Positions 32,934 to 41,628 of a DNA stretch of 64,000 bases are shown one piece after another. The translations under genes and the position numbers were made by a program. This DNA is from an uncultured Christensenellaceae bacterium (lineage in GTDB: Bacteria > Bacillota > Clostridia > Christensenellales > Pumilibacteraceae), in assembly GCA_910587445.1 (NCBI GenBank), contig CAJULE010000005.1, forward strand, positions 1 through 64,000, written 5' to 3'. A model generated the notes under the pieces. That model saw only the letters and a list, made by a program, of their open reading frames with translations, did not search any database and was not told the origin of the DNA. Position 1 is the first letter of the stretch; each line of letters begins with the position of its first letter.

Positions 32934-35441
32934 TTATGCCTTTATTTCCTCGAGCTCGTATGCTTCGATTTCGTCGTTTTCTACGTAATCGTTGAAATCT
33001 GCGACGTTTATGCCGCATTCATAACCTTTGGCTACTTCTTTCGCGTCGTCTTTAAAGCGCTTCAATGTTGCGATAGTGCCGTCGAATACGACTTCGCTTC
33101 CGCGGTAAATACGAGCTTTTGCATTGCGAACGATTTTGCCGCTGAGTACAAAGCTTCCCGCAACCATTCCGATTCCAGTGATCTTGAATATATTGCGCAC
33201 CTGAGCTCTGCCGAGTATGACCTCGCGGTACTTCGGCTCCTCGAGTCCTTTCATAGCGCGCTCCATATCTTCGATTGCTTCGTATATGACCTTGTAAAGA
33301 CGAATATCTATGCCTTTATTTTCCGCAATCGACTTCGATTCCGTGTCGGGACGGACATTGAAGCCTATTACTATCGCACCCGAAACTTCGGCAAGCATGA
33401 GGTCGGATTTGTTTATCGCACCAACGCCGCCGTGTATTATGCTGACGCGTATTTCGTCCGTACCAAGCTTCAAAAGAGACGTTTTGATTGCTTCCACAGA
33501 GCCCTGAACGTCGGCTTTGATTATGATGTTGAATTCTTTTTTCTTGGATTCGTCGAGCTTGTTCATAAAGTCGTCCATAGAGACCTTCTGACCCTGCTCG
33601 AGCTTTTCGTTCTGGAGCTTAGTCTTTCTCTCTTCCACGACTTCTTTAGCCATTTTCTCGTCGCCCACGGCAAATACCGTGTCGCCTGCGGCAGGCACTT
33701 CCGTAAATCCGAGAACGGATACGGGCATAGAAGGTTCCGCTTCTTTGACGGAGCGACCCTTGTCGTCTACCATTGCGCGTACCTTGCCGAACGAAGTGCC
33801 GGATACGATATAATCGCCTACGCGTAAGGTACCGTTCGTGACTATGATGTTGGCAATAGGACCTTTGCCCTTGTCGAGTCTTGCTTCCACTACGCTGCCC
33901 TTAGCTTTGCGTTTGGGGTTTGCTCGGTAGTTGTTGTATTCGGCAAGGAACAAAATATTTTCGAGTAGCTTGTCGATTCCCTCGCCCGTTTTAGCCGAAA
34001 TAGGCACCATCATGGTTTCGCCGCCCCATTCCTCGCATACGAGATTATGTTCGGTGAGCGCTCGTTTTACATCTTCGATGTTTGCTCCGGGCTTATCTAT
34101 TTTGTTGATGGCTACGATAATGGGGACATTTGCGTGTTGAGCGTGGTGTATAGCTTCCACGGTTTGCGGCATAATGCCGTCGTCTGCTGCCACTATAAGC
34201 ACGGCAATATCCGTAACAGCGGCTCCGCGAGCACGCATCGCCGTAAATGCTTCATGTCCCGGTGTGTCGAGGAAGGTGATTTTTTCGTTCTTGACGTTCA
34301 CGGAGTATGCACCGATATGCTGAGTAATGCCGCCCGCTTCTCCGCTTGCGACCGAGGTCTTTCTGATCGCGTCGAGCAGCGAGGTTTTGCCGTGATCGAC
34401 ATGACCCATTACGGTGATAATCGGGGGACGCTTGACGAGATCCTCTTCCGCATCCGGCTCTTCATGGAATTCCTCAAGCTGTTCCTCTTTGGATTTGTCG
34501 AGTTTAAGTTCGAGCTTTACGCCGAGCTCGTTTGCGACAAGCTCCATTGTGGGGAAATCGACTACGCTGTTGATGTTCGTCATAATGCCGAGAAGCATCA
34601 ACTGTTTGATAATTTCTTGAGCGGTCTTACCTATCTTTTCGCTCAAAATCTTAACGGTGAGGTTCTCCGTCGTAATCACAGCCTTTTCGATTTTTGTCGG
34701 CGTAAATACGACATTGTCCTTGGCTTTCTTATTTTTCAGCTTGCGCGTGCCCATGCGTTCCTCGTCGAGGTCTTGCATGATAAAGCCTTTACGAATGAGC
34801 GTGCGCTTATTCATAGCCTTTTTGTCATCCGACTGTTTGCCGTGATCTTTCTTTTTTGCGTCGAAACTACGCTTGTCCTTACTTATCGTAGGCAAATCGA
34901 TTTTAGGTGCGGGACGTGATGCAATAGAAGCGTTTTGTCTCGGCATACGAGGGGCTCCCCCTTCGCCGCGCGGAGGACGAGACGTTGCGGGGCGCGAAAC
35001 AGGCTCTCTCTGCGGCGCGGGTGTGATGACGCCTTTTATATAGCTCGGCACTTTCGGCGCCGGCTTTTTCTCGGGTGAGAATGTTTTCGAGCGCGTAATC
35101 ACAAGCTCGCTTGCATCCTTTTCGGGTTTGACTGCCGGTTTTTCTTCCGCAGGTGCCGGCGCGACGCTTTCCGCCACAGGCGCAACTTCGACAGGCGGCT
35201 GTTCGTCCGCGGCTTTTTGAGCCTTTGCGACTGTTTTTGCCTGCTCTTCGCGCTTCAAATTTTCCGACTCGGCTTGTTCCAATTTCGCAAGCTTGCTCAA
35301 AAGAGCGTCGATTTGCTTTCGACTCTCTTTAATATGCGAAATTACCGCAAATTCGCCCGATTGATGCAACATCTGATAAAGGGCTTTAATGTTTGCATAT
35401 CTTACGGTTTCGGTTGTTCCGGTGGTCTGGGTGTTAGACAA
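32934..35441 (-). CDS. infB: translation initiation factor IF-2
   Basis: GTPase that places initiator tRNA on the 30S subunit. A long low-complexity Ala/Pro/Glu/Lys N-terminal region (about residues 60-220) precedes one IF2_N module (near 255-310). The G domain has GHVDHGKTSLLDAI, DTPGHEAFTAM and NKIDKPGA, and domains II-IV follow. The extreme N-terminus does not show a second IF2_N module. It begins with TTG after GGAGGT, immediately after the L7Ae-type gene's stop. Length 835 aa. Confidence 0.97.
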   Translation of the reverse strand: MSNTQTTGTTETVRYANIKALYQMLHQSGEFAVISHIKESRKQIDALLSKLAKLEQAESENLKREEQAKTVAKAQKAADEQPPVEVAPVAESVAPAPAEEKPAVKPEKDASELVITRSKTFSPEKKPAPKVPSYIKGVITPAPQREPVSRPATSRPPRGEGGAPRMPRQNASIASRPAPKIDLPTISKDKRSFDAKKKDHGKQSDDKKAMNKRTLIRKGFIMQDLDEERMGTRKLKNKKAKDNVVFTPTKIEKAVITTENLTVKILSEKIGKTAQEIIKQLMLLGIMTNINSVVDFPTMELVANELGVKLELKLDKSKEEQLEEFHEEPDAEEDLVKRPPIITVMGHVDHGKTSLLDAIRKTSVASGEAGGITQHIGAYSVNVKNEKITFLDTPGHEAFTAMRARGAAVTDIAVLIVAADDGIMPQTVEAIHHAQHANVPIIVAINKIDKPGANIEDVKRALTEHNLVCEEWGGETMMVPISAKTGEGIDKLLENILFLAEYNNYRANPKRKAKGSVVEARLDKGKGPIANIIVTNGTLRVGDYIVSGTSFGKVRAMVDDKGRSVKEAEPSMPVSVLGFTEVPAAGDTVFAVGDEKMAKEVVEERKTKLQNEKLEQGQKVSMDDFMNKLDESKKKEFNIIIKADVQGSVEAIKTSLLKLGTDEIRVSIIHGGVGAINKSDLMLAEVSGAIVIGFNVRPDTESKSIAENKGIDIRLYKVIYEAIEDMERAMKGLEEPKYREVILGRAQVRNIFKITGIGMVAGSFVLSGKIVRNAKARIYRGSEVVFDGTIATLKRFKDDAKEVAKGYECGINVADFNDYVENDEIEAYELEEIKA

Positions 35442-35774
35442 TTATTCTACCTCCGAAGTCAAAACTTCATAATTATCGTTTGCAAATTTAATTATAGCGT
35501 CGGACATTTGTTTGTCGGTGATTGCTATTACTTTGCAATTCAACTTGTGTACTATATCTTCGATTTTCTTATGTTTAATCCGCAAAAGCGGGAGATGTTT
35601 GCTCTTGGCAAATTCTGTGCAGTGTCTCAGGAGTCGTTCGGAAACAGAGTTGTCGAGAATTATCAGATACCGTTTTTTTCGCAACGCCTCTATGTTGTCG
35701 AAACCGTAAATGATTTTGCCCGCCCTGACGGCGAAGCCAAGCAGGGATTCGATTTTATCGACATTATTTGCCAC
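35442..35774 (-). CDS. L7Ae/L30e-like ribosomal protein (YlxQ family)
   Basis: A 110-aa L7Ae-superfamily protein, starting ANNVDKIESLLGFAVRAGKI (in part), with the RNA-binding-type segment IILDNSVSERLLRHC. Members of the nusA-infB operon bind kink-turn RNA or ribosomes; the precise role is unsettled. It overlaps ylxR by 11 bp, and its stop abuts the infB TTG. Confidence 0.93.
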   Translation of the reverse strand: MANNVDKIESLLGFAVRAGKIIYGFDNIEALRKKRYLIILDNSVSERLLRHCTEFAKSKHLPLLRIKHKKIEDIVHKLNCKVIAITDKQMSDAIIKFANDNYEVLTSEVE

Positions 35775-36036
35775 CGATGAACTCCTCGGAAAGTTTTTCG
35801 TATACCTCGGAAGGTATTTCGCATTTGAAGTTTTTGTTGAGCAAGCGGCTTTTCATGCACTTACCGACACATTCGGAATTATTGCATAGATATGCGCCTC
35901 TTCCGTTTTTTTTGCCCGTCCTGTCTATCGAAAAACTGTCGTCCGGACCTTTCACCACTCGTATGAGCTCTCGCTTGTCCTTCATTTGCCGACAGGCAAG
36001 GCACATACGCAAAGGCGCTTTCTTTTCGGTTGCCAT
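35764..36036 (-). CDS. ylxR: YlxR (DUF448) family RNA-binding protein
   Basis: A 90-aa basic protein with the YlxR signature RMCLACRQMKDKRELIRVV and GRGAYLCNNSECVGKC. In Bacillus and relatives it has been linked to RNase P and transcription control. It is 3 bp downstream of nusA in the standard rimP-nusA-ylxR-L7Ae-infB order. Confidence 0.95.
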   Translation of the reverse strand: MATEKKAPLRMCLACRQMKDKRELIRVVKGPDDSFSIDRTGKKNGRGAYLCNNSECVGKCMKSRLLNKNFKCEIPSEVYEKLSEEFIGGK

Positions 36037-36039
36037 TAC

Positions 36040-37215
36040 TTATTCGAGATCTCCGAGGTCTTCGTCGAACACACTGTCGTCTATTATATCGTCGAGATCG
36101 TCGAAAGCCGGCTCTTCCTGTGCCGCTCTCTCTTCCGCCTTTTTGCTCTCGACAAACTGCGAGAACGGACGCACGTCTATCTTCCAACCTGTAAGTCTTG
36201 CCGCAAGACGGGCATTTTGACCGTCGCGTCCGATTGCGAGCGAAAGCTTGTCGTCTTCTACTATTACGCGAGCTACTTTTTCTTCGTCATTGACTTCGAC
36301 GGCAACTACCTGTGCCGGACTGAGCGACCGAGCAATGAATTCGAGTATATCCGAGCACCAAGGAATGATGTCGATTTTTTCTCCGCCCAACTCGCTTACG
36401 ATGGAGTTTACTCTCATGCCTCTGTTGCCTACGCAAGCGCCCACCGCGTCGATATTTTTATCTTCCGTGTAGACAGCCATTTTTGTTCTGTAGCCGGCTT
36501 CGCGCACAATGGCCTTAATTGTCACGAGCTGACTTGCCACTTCGGGAACTTCGAGTTCGAACAGCTTTCTTACAAAGCCGGCAACGGTGCGGGAAACGAG
36601 CACTTGCGGTCCGCGCGGACCCGTTCTGATTTTCTTCACGAAAACCTTAACTCTGTCACCGATATTGAATTTATCTCCGGGCGCCTGATCCTGCGGCATC
36701 ATCAAAGCTTCGAGCTTGTTTATCTCGACATAGACGTTGTTTCCGTCCTTAATGGGATCTATTCTTCTAACCACGCCCGTAACGAGATCGCCTTCTTTTT
36801 GCGCAAGTTCCGCATAAGCCATTTCGCCTTCGACTTCGCGAAGCTTTTGCATTATGACCTGTTTTGCGGTCTGCGCAGCTATACGACCGAAATCCTTTGA
36901 AGAAACTTCTTCGCAGATTCTGTCGCCCACTCTGTATTTTTTGCTGATGTCGCGGGCGTCCTCAAGGCTGATTTCCGTATCTTTATTCTCGACAGTCTCC
37001 ACGACTGTCTGATATGCGAGAATTTTGATTTTGCTTGTCTCGGGAAAGAGCTTTACTTCGATTGCTTTCGCAGTCCCCGTATGCTTTTTATAAGCTATTA
37101 CAAGTGCCGTTTCGAGAGCCTCGATAAAGACCTCGGGCTTAATTCTCTTTTCGTGTTCCAATGCTTCTAAAGCCAAGAAAAAATCTTTTTTGACAATTTC
37201 TTTCTTTGCTGCCAT
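36040..37215 (-). CDS. nusA: transcription termination/antitermination factor NusA
   Basis: RNA polymerase-associated factor affecting pausing, termination and rRNA antitermination. It has an N-terminal polymerase-binding domain (about 1-125), S1 domain (about 130-200), and KH1/KH2 with VGACVGNRGMRVNSIVSELG (in part) and LAIGRDGQNARLAARLTGW (in part). A short acidic tail ends at 391 aa, without the extra C-terminal repeats of proteobacteria. It lies 26 bp after rimP. Confidence 0.97.
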   Translation of the reverse strand: MAAKKEIVKKDFFLALEALEHEKRIKPEVFIEALETALVIAYKKHTGTAKAIEVKLFPETSKIKILAYQTVVETVENKDTEISLEDARDISKKYRVGDRICEEVSSKDFGRIAAQTAKQVIMQKLREVEGEMAYAELAQKEGDLVTGVVRRIDPIKDGNNVYVEINKLEALMMPQDQAPGDKFNIGDRVKVFVKKIRTGPRGPQVLVSRTVAGFVRKLFELEVPEVASQLVTIKAIVREAGYRTKMAVYTEDKNIDAVGACVGNRGMRVNSIVSELGGEKIDIIPWCSDILEFIARSLSPAQVVAVEVNDEEKVARVIVEDDKLSLAIGRDGQNARLAARLTGWKIDVRPFSQFVESKKAEERAAQEEPAFDDLDDIIDDSVFDEDLGDLE

Positions 37216-37241
37216 TAGGGTAAATCCTCCTAAACTATTTC

Positions 37242-37706
37242 TTATTCAAATCTGACCAAGGGACGCACGAGCGCGACTCTTGTCATTTCGAGTTTCAGAT
37301 CTTCTTTGTCCGCTGTTTCGATAATCAAAAAATTTTCGGCTTTTTCTTTGAGTATCCCTTCGTACAGCTTTTTTCCGCGCAGAGGCGCATACAGCTTTAC
37401 TTCCACTTCTTTGCCGTAATTGCGCTCGAAGTCGCGTTGTTTTTTGAACGGACGGTCGAGTCCCGGAGACGATATGTTAAGCACGTATGCCTCCTTTATA
37501 GGGTCTGCTTCGTCGAGTATTGGATTGACGGCGTTATGGACAAGCTCGCAGTCGTCGAGAGATACTCCGCGCGGAATGTCGATAAATACGGTCAAGTTCA
37601 TCTGTCCGTATTTTTTTACGTATTCGATGTCGACTATCTCGTAGCCGAGCTCTTCGATTTTCGGACGCAAAAGCTTGTCTATGATTTCGGTTGTCTTTTC
37701 GCTCAT
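37242..37706 (-). CDS. rimP: ribosome maturation factor RimP
   Basis: 30S assembly factor of 154 aa. Family segments are LGYEIVDIEYVKKYGQMNLT (in part), VFIDIPRGVSLDDCELV and LNISSPGLDRPFK. It is the first gene of the long rimP-to-ribF operon, behind a strong promoter and a leader hairpin. The ribosome site GAGAGG lies close to the ATG (3 bases), shorter than usual. Confidence 0.96.
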   Translation of the reverse strand: MSEKTTEIIDKLLRPKIEELGYEIVDIEYVKKYGQMNLTVFIDIPRGVSLDDCELVHNAVNPILDEADPIKEAYVLNISSPGLDRPFKKQRDFERNYGKEVEVKLYAPLRGKKLYEGILKEKAENFLIIETADKEDLKLEMTRVALVRPLVRFE

Positions 37707-37720
37707 ATGCCTCTCATAAG

Positions 37721-37754
37721 CATTGAGAGCGGACCGCCAAGCCCACTCTCAATG
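37721..37754 (-). other. leader hairpin of the rimP-nusA-infB operon
   Basis: A 12-bp stem, CATTGAGAGTGG paired with CCGCTCTCAATG (one G-U pair), with a 10-nt loop, in the leader between the promoter and rimP. No T-run follows. Leader structures are common at this operon, where NusA can act on its own transcript, so it may be a regulatory RNA element. The function is inferred. Confidence 0.6.
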
Positions 37755-37777
37755 TCTACCGTATTCTTACTGTAATT

Positions 37778-37806
37778 ATTATATCACCTGCGAAAGGAAA
37801 AATCAA
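37778..37806 (-). promoter_or_regulatory. promoter of the rimP-nusA-infB operon
   Basis: TTGATT (37801-37806), a 17-bp spacer, and the extended -10 TGATATAAT (TATAAT at 37778-37783) on the minus strand. The -35 overlaps the stop codon of the PolC-like gene. Confidence 0.85.
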
Positions 37807-39362
37807 GCGTTTTGCATAAGTTTTATGAGATTGATGAACACTTCCGCCGTTGCCAGAGCGTCATATATTCCACGGTGTGCACTTATGTTTTCTATATGAA
37901 AATAATCCGTCAGATACGACAGTTTGTATTTTTTCAACGTCGGCACATATTGTCGTGCCATAGTCATTGTATCCATCATGTCGTTATCGAAGTATATATT
38001 TTGACGGGCGCCGTTAACCGATATGAAGCCGTAATCGAATTGCACGTTTTGTCCCACGAGCACACAGCCGTGACTGTACTTATAAAAGTCGGGCATCACT
38101 TCATCGATAGTGGGTTGCCCCATTACGTCGCTGTCTTTTATTCCCGTAAGTTTGATGATTTTTTCGGGTATCGGAAGCTTTGGATCTACGTATGTATTAA
38201 ACGTGTCCGTAATTACTCCGTCGACGATTCTCACTGCGCCTATTTCGATTATCCTGTCGTTTTCGGGAGCAAATCCCGTGGTCTCCAAGTCGAACACGCA
38301 AAATGTTTTGCCGAGCATGAATTCGGGCGGAGGCTCTGCCACGTCAAACAGGTTGGTCTGCTTTACTACACGGTACGGCTGCGGGAATACTACATGATAT
38401 ACGTCGTCTACTTCGCGGCGCAAACGATTGATTTTGAAATCCGTAGGAAGCGTGCAAAGCGATATTTCGCGCAGAAAGAAAGTAAATGAGCCGGGTCGCA
38501 TTTTGTCCTCATTGATCTTTCCTTTAGCAACAATCTCTTTTCCGTCTTTCAAAAGCTTTATCTGTTCTTCTGTTTTTTTTGTCGGAAAGTATAGACAGCT
38601 TATTTCTTTAGTGAAGTCACGCAAATTGAATTTATAGAATTTACGCTCCGGATTGTCCTTTTTGGAAAGCTCGCGAAAGCCAGAAATCGAGCCGCAGAGA
38701 GTGATGTTTTCACATTCGCGGAATGCGTCCTCGATATATGACGCCGCGTCATATATCACATTGCCGATAAAGGCTTCTACGTTTTGAGGTCGAATCGTTC
38801 TGCCCGTTCCGATACTTTCGAGAGAAAAACGGCTTTTCTCTTCTTCCATTTCCTTTTCGAATTCTTCTATACTTTCGTCTTCTTGTCCGCTCACATTCAA
38901 AAACATGACGTCTATGTTTTCGCAGTAACTGCTTTTTATGTGCGCCTCTATTTTTTTGCCTGCGCTTTTTTTGTTGCAGTAGTCTACGAGAGCGGCGTCT
39001 ATGCGGAATATGATTTTGACGTCGTTGCCGTTAATTTCCGTGGATATGCTGCGCTCGTCCAAAACGGTGGCAAGCATGGGAAATTGTTTCAAATATTCCG
39101 TAATATCTCGCAAAAAGAAATCGCGGTCGAAATGGCTTTTCACGAACTTAATTTCGATGTTCGGAACATCGCCGTCGAAAGCACGCTTTGCGCCCGACAA
39201 GATATCGTCGCGTGCCGAAAGTATACTTTTTTCTTCTTTTTCAGGATAAGCGAACGTGATTATAAGAAGCGATTCATCTATGACGAACTTTGCGTTTCTA
39301 AGCTTAAGACATTTGTATTTGTCATTGGTAACTTCGTTGAATTTTTCGTTAAATGTTTGCAA
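37803..39362 (-). CDS. PolC-derived exonuclease protein without polymerase and PHP domains
   Basis: It occupies the polC locus (ispG upstream, rimP downstream) but is 519 aa, while PolC is about 1,430. Residues ~1-215 resemble the PolC N-terminal domains, and ~225-315 an OB fold. Residues 351-519 are a DEDDh 3'-5' exonuclease closely like PolC's, with D358 and E360 in FDLETTGF, D443 in QNVQFDYGF, and H496/D501 in HRGIYDA, all intact. In PolC the exonuclease is inserted in the PHP domain and followed by the polymerase. Here neither PHP half nor any polymerase sequence remains, and rimP's promoter follows at once. It may proofread in trans or act in repair. It starts with TTG, overlapping ispG by 14 bp. 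Confidence 0.9.
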   Translation of the reverse strand: MQTFNEKFNEVTNDKYKCLKLRNAKFVIDESLLIITFAYPEKEEKSILSARDDILSGAKRAFDGDVPNIEIKFVKSHFDRDFFLRDITEYLKQFPMLATVLDERSISTEINGNDVKIIFRIDAALVDYCNKKSAGKKIEAHIKSSYCENIDVMFLNVSGQEDESIEEFEKEMEEEKSRFSLESIGTGRTIRPQNVEAFIGNVIYDAASYIEDAFRECENITLCGSISGFRELSKKDNPERKFYKFNLRDFTKEISCLYFPTKKTEEQIKLLKDGKEIVAKGKINEDKMRPGSFTFFLREISLCTLPTDFKINRLRREVDDVYHVVFPQPYRVVKQTNLFDVAEPPPEFMLGKTFCVFDLETTGFAPENDRIIEIGAVRIVDGVITDTFNTYVDPKLPIPEKIIKLTGIKDSDVMGQPTIDEVMPDFYKYSHGCVLVGQNVQFDYGFISVNGARQNIYFDNDMMDTMTMARQYVPTLKKYKLSYLTDYFHIENISAHRGIYDALATAEVFINLIKLMQNA

Positions 39363-40395
39363 TCAGCTCACCCACCATTTGTTTAAACTTTGCGACGGCT
39401 TGTTCATACTCGAGTGTGGCGAGCACCTTGCCTTTTTCGAATATTACAGCTCTGCCGTTGCCGCCCGCGATTCCTATATCAGCGTCGCTCGCCTCACCCG
39501 GTCCGTTCACCACACAGCCCATTACGGCAATCTTCAAACGCTTGTCTACGCCCTTGACGAGCGTTTCAACTTCATTTACGAGTGCGGACATATCGTAGCG
39601 GCATCTCGAGCAAGTCGGGCATGAAACTATTTCGCAATAATTGCGCAATTTGAGTGCCTTCAAAATGTCGAGCGCGGCATAAACCTCGTTTACGGGATCC
39701 CCGGTGAGAGATACTCGTATCGTATTGCCTATTCCGTCGGCAAGCAGCGATCCTATTCCTATAGCGGATTTCACGTTTCCCATACCTACTCCGCCCGATT
39801 CCGTCACTCCTATATGAAGCGGATAATCGCAGGCGTCGTTTAAAAGTCGGTATGTTTCTATCATCGTTGCGACGTCGGAAGATTTTGCGGAAATTACGAT
39901 GTCGTCGAATCCGTAACGCTCGATAAGGGAAACTCCTTTCATTGCACTTTCGAACAGAGCTCTTGCACTTCTGCCGTATTTTTCCGCAAATTCTTTCTCT
40001 ACGGAACCGCTGTTGACGCCGACGCGAATAGCCGTTCCGTTTGCCTTGCACGCGTCAACGACGGCTTTTACTTTGTCGCTTCCGCCGATATTTCCCGGAT
40101 TTATGCGCACCTTATCGAAGCCGATGTCACAGCATTTTACGGCAATCCGATAGTCGAATTGTATGTCTGCGACAAGCGGCACATCCTTAAACTCGGCAAG
40201 CAACTTTTTTGAGCACGCCAAGTCCTTTTCGTCCGTAACGGCAAGGCGTATTATGTCGCAGCCGGCGCTTTTTAGGGCGCGTATCTGTTGTTGGCAGGCC
40301 TCAAAGTCAGATGACGGACAGTTCAACATGGATTGAACCGAGACGGCGTTGTTTCCGCCGATTTCAATCGAGCCTAAGCTTACGTTCTTTTTCAT
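39349..40395 (-). CDS. ispG: 4-hydroxy-3-methylbut-2-en-1-yl diphosphate synthase
   Basis: [4Fe-4S] enzyme of the MEP pathway (also gcpE). A TIM-barrel N-terminal domain with VADIQFDYRIA and KVRINPGNIG leads to the cluster-binding half with CPTCSRC and GCVVNGPGE. Length 348 aa is the bacterial two-domain form. It is in the classic rseP-ispG-polC order. Confidence 0.96.
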   Translation of the reverse strand: MKKNVSLGSIEIGGNNAVSVQSMLNCPSSDFEACQQQIRALKSAGCDIIRLAVTDEKDLACSKKLLAEFKDVPLVADIQFDYRIAVKCCDIGFDKVRINPGNIGGSDKVKAVVDACKANGTAIRVGVNSGSVEKEFAEKYGRSARALFESAMKGVSLIERYGFDDIVISAKSSDVATMIETYRLLNDACDYPLHIGVTESGGVGMGNVKSAIGIGSLLADGIGNTIRVSLTGDPVNEVYAALDILKALKLRNYCEIVSCPTCSRCRYDMSALVNEVETLVKGVDKRLKIAVMGCVVNGPGEASDADIGIAGGNGRAVIFEKGKVLATLEYEQAVAKFKQMVGELIANI

Positions 40396-40411
40396 ATTGC
40401 TCCTTCAATAG

Positions 40412-41611
40412 CTATCCGCAAGAAAACAGTCCTATAAGATCGATTACTATTACCAATCCGAACAAAAGCACGAGACCTGCGAAATGGATTATATTTTCGA
40501 CCTTTTTATTTACGGGCTTACCTCGAATCCATTCTATGGCAGTAAACACGACCTTCGAGCCGTCCAATGCGGGTATCGGAAGAATGTTGAATATTGCGAG
40601 ATTGCTTGCTATTAAAGGCAGCCAAATCAAAATGTTCAGCCAGTTCTGCGACGCTATATCGGCAAATGCGCTAACGGTGCCTATCGGACCGGTAAGAGCC
40701 GTCAATTTGATTTTTCCCGTCAAAAGCTGTCCGAATGTTCCGAGAATCATCCAGGAAAATTTGATGGTTATGGGCACGGCATATAAAAACGACGCTCCTA
40801 TTTGCCCGCTGACATACTCATAACGCGTCTGAAAGCCGAAGCCCGAAAAACTCCGTTCTTCTCCGTTTTCGACTACTTTGATTTCTTTTTTGGTAACATT
40901 GAGTTTTATTTCGTTACCGTCGCGAATGACCGTCATTACTACCGTTTCGCCGAGCTGTATCTCGCTTGTGAGGTCGGAGAAGCTGTTCATTATGTTGATT
41001 TCTCTGTCGTCTACTGCAACTATGCGGTCGCCTTTTACGAACGGATTATAAACGCCGCCGTCGGAAGTTGTGAAAACATCGTTTACGGTGGGGCTCGCGT
41101 AACCGACGATAAGAATATAAAAGAACGAGAAAATTATCGCAGACAAGAAATTCAGAAGCGGTCCCGCAATAAAAACGATTATGCGCTTCCAAGGCTTTTG
41201 TTCGTCGAATAAAAGATAATTTCTTTTTGTTACGACGGAATCTGCGGAAGCGTTCGGCAAATCGCTTGATTGAACTGTTTCGGAATTTTCGTCTGCCGTC
41301 GCTTGAATTTCGGCTGTGTTATCAACATTATTTTCGCTCGGCGTATCGCTCTTTTTGCCTATGGTGGTTCCGTCGGCGTTGTCTTCGCCGGTAAATGCAC
41401 AATAGCCTCCGAGCGGAACAAGGCGAAGAGTGAACACTTCCCCGTTCTTCTTTTTTTGAAGAAGCTTCGGCCCGAATCCTACGGAGAATTCGTCGATTTT
41501 GAACTTTAATATTTTCCCTGCGATATAGTGTCCGAACTCGTGTATAACGACCATTAAGAGCAAAATCACTATGCCGAGAACAATATACAAAATGTATTTG
41601 AAAATTTCCAT
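40412..41611 (-). CDS. rseP: site-2 protease RseP/RasP
   Basis: Intramembrane zinc metalloprotease. The HExxH motif is in VVIHEFGHYIAG (His24, Glu25, His28) in the first membrane helix. A PDZ domain lies near residues 170-260 (VKGDRIVAVDDREI), and the second ligand segment is LNILPIPALDGSKV. An insertion of about 54 mostly acidic or polar residues (about 77-130) sits between the GGYCAFTGED loop and the second membrane helix. It follows dxr by 17 bp. Confidence 0.95.
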   Translation of the reverse strand: MEIFKYILYIVLGIVILLLMVVIHEFGHYIAGKILKFKIDEFSVGFGPKLLQKKKNGEVFTLRLVPLGGYCAFTGEDNADGTTIGKKSDTPSENNVDNTAEIQATADENSETVQSSDLPNASADSVVTKRNYLLFDEQKPWKRIIVFIAGPLLNFLSAIIFSFFYILIVGYASPTVNDVFTTSDGGVYNPFVKGDRIVAVDDREINIMNSFSDLTSEIQLGETVVMTVIRDGNEIKLNVTKKEIKVVENGEERSFSGFGFQTRYEYVSGQIGASFLYAVPITIKFSWMILGTFGQLLTGKIKLTALTGPIGTVSAFADIASQNWLNILIWLPLIASNLAIFNILPIPALDGSKVVFTAIEWIRGKPVNKKVENIIHFAGLVLLFGLVIVIDLIGLFSCG

Positions 41612-41628
41612 TAAAAACTCTCCGAAAT

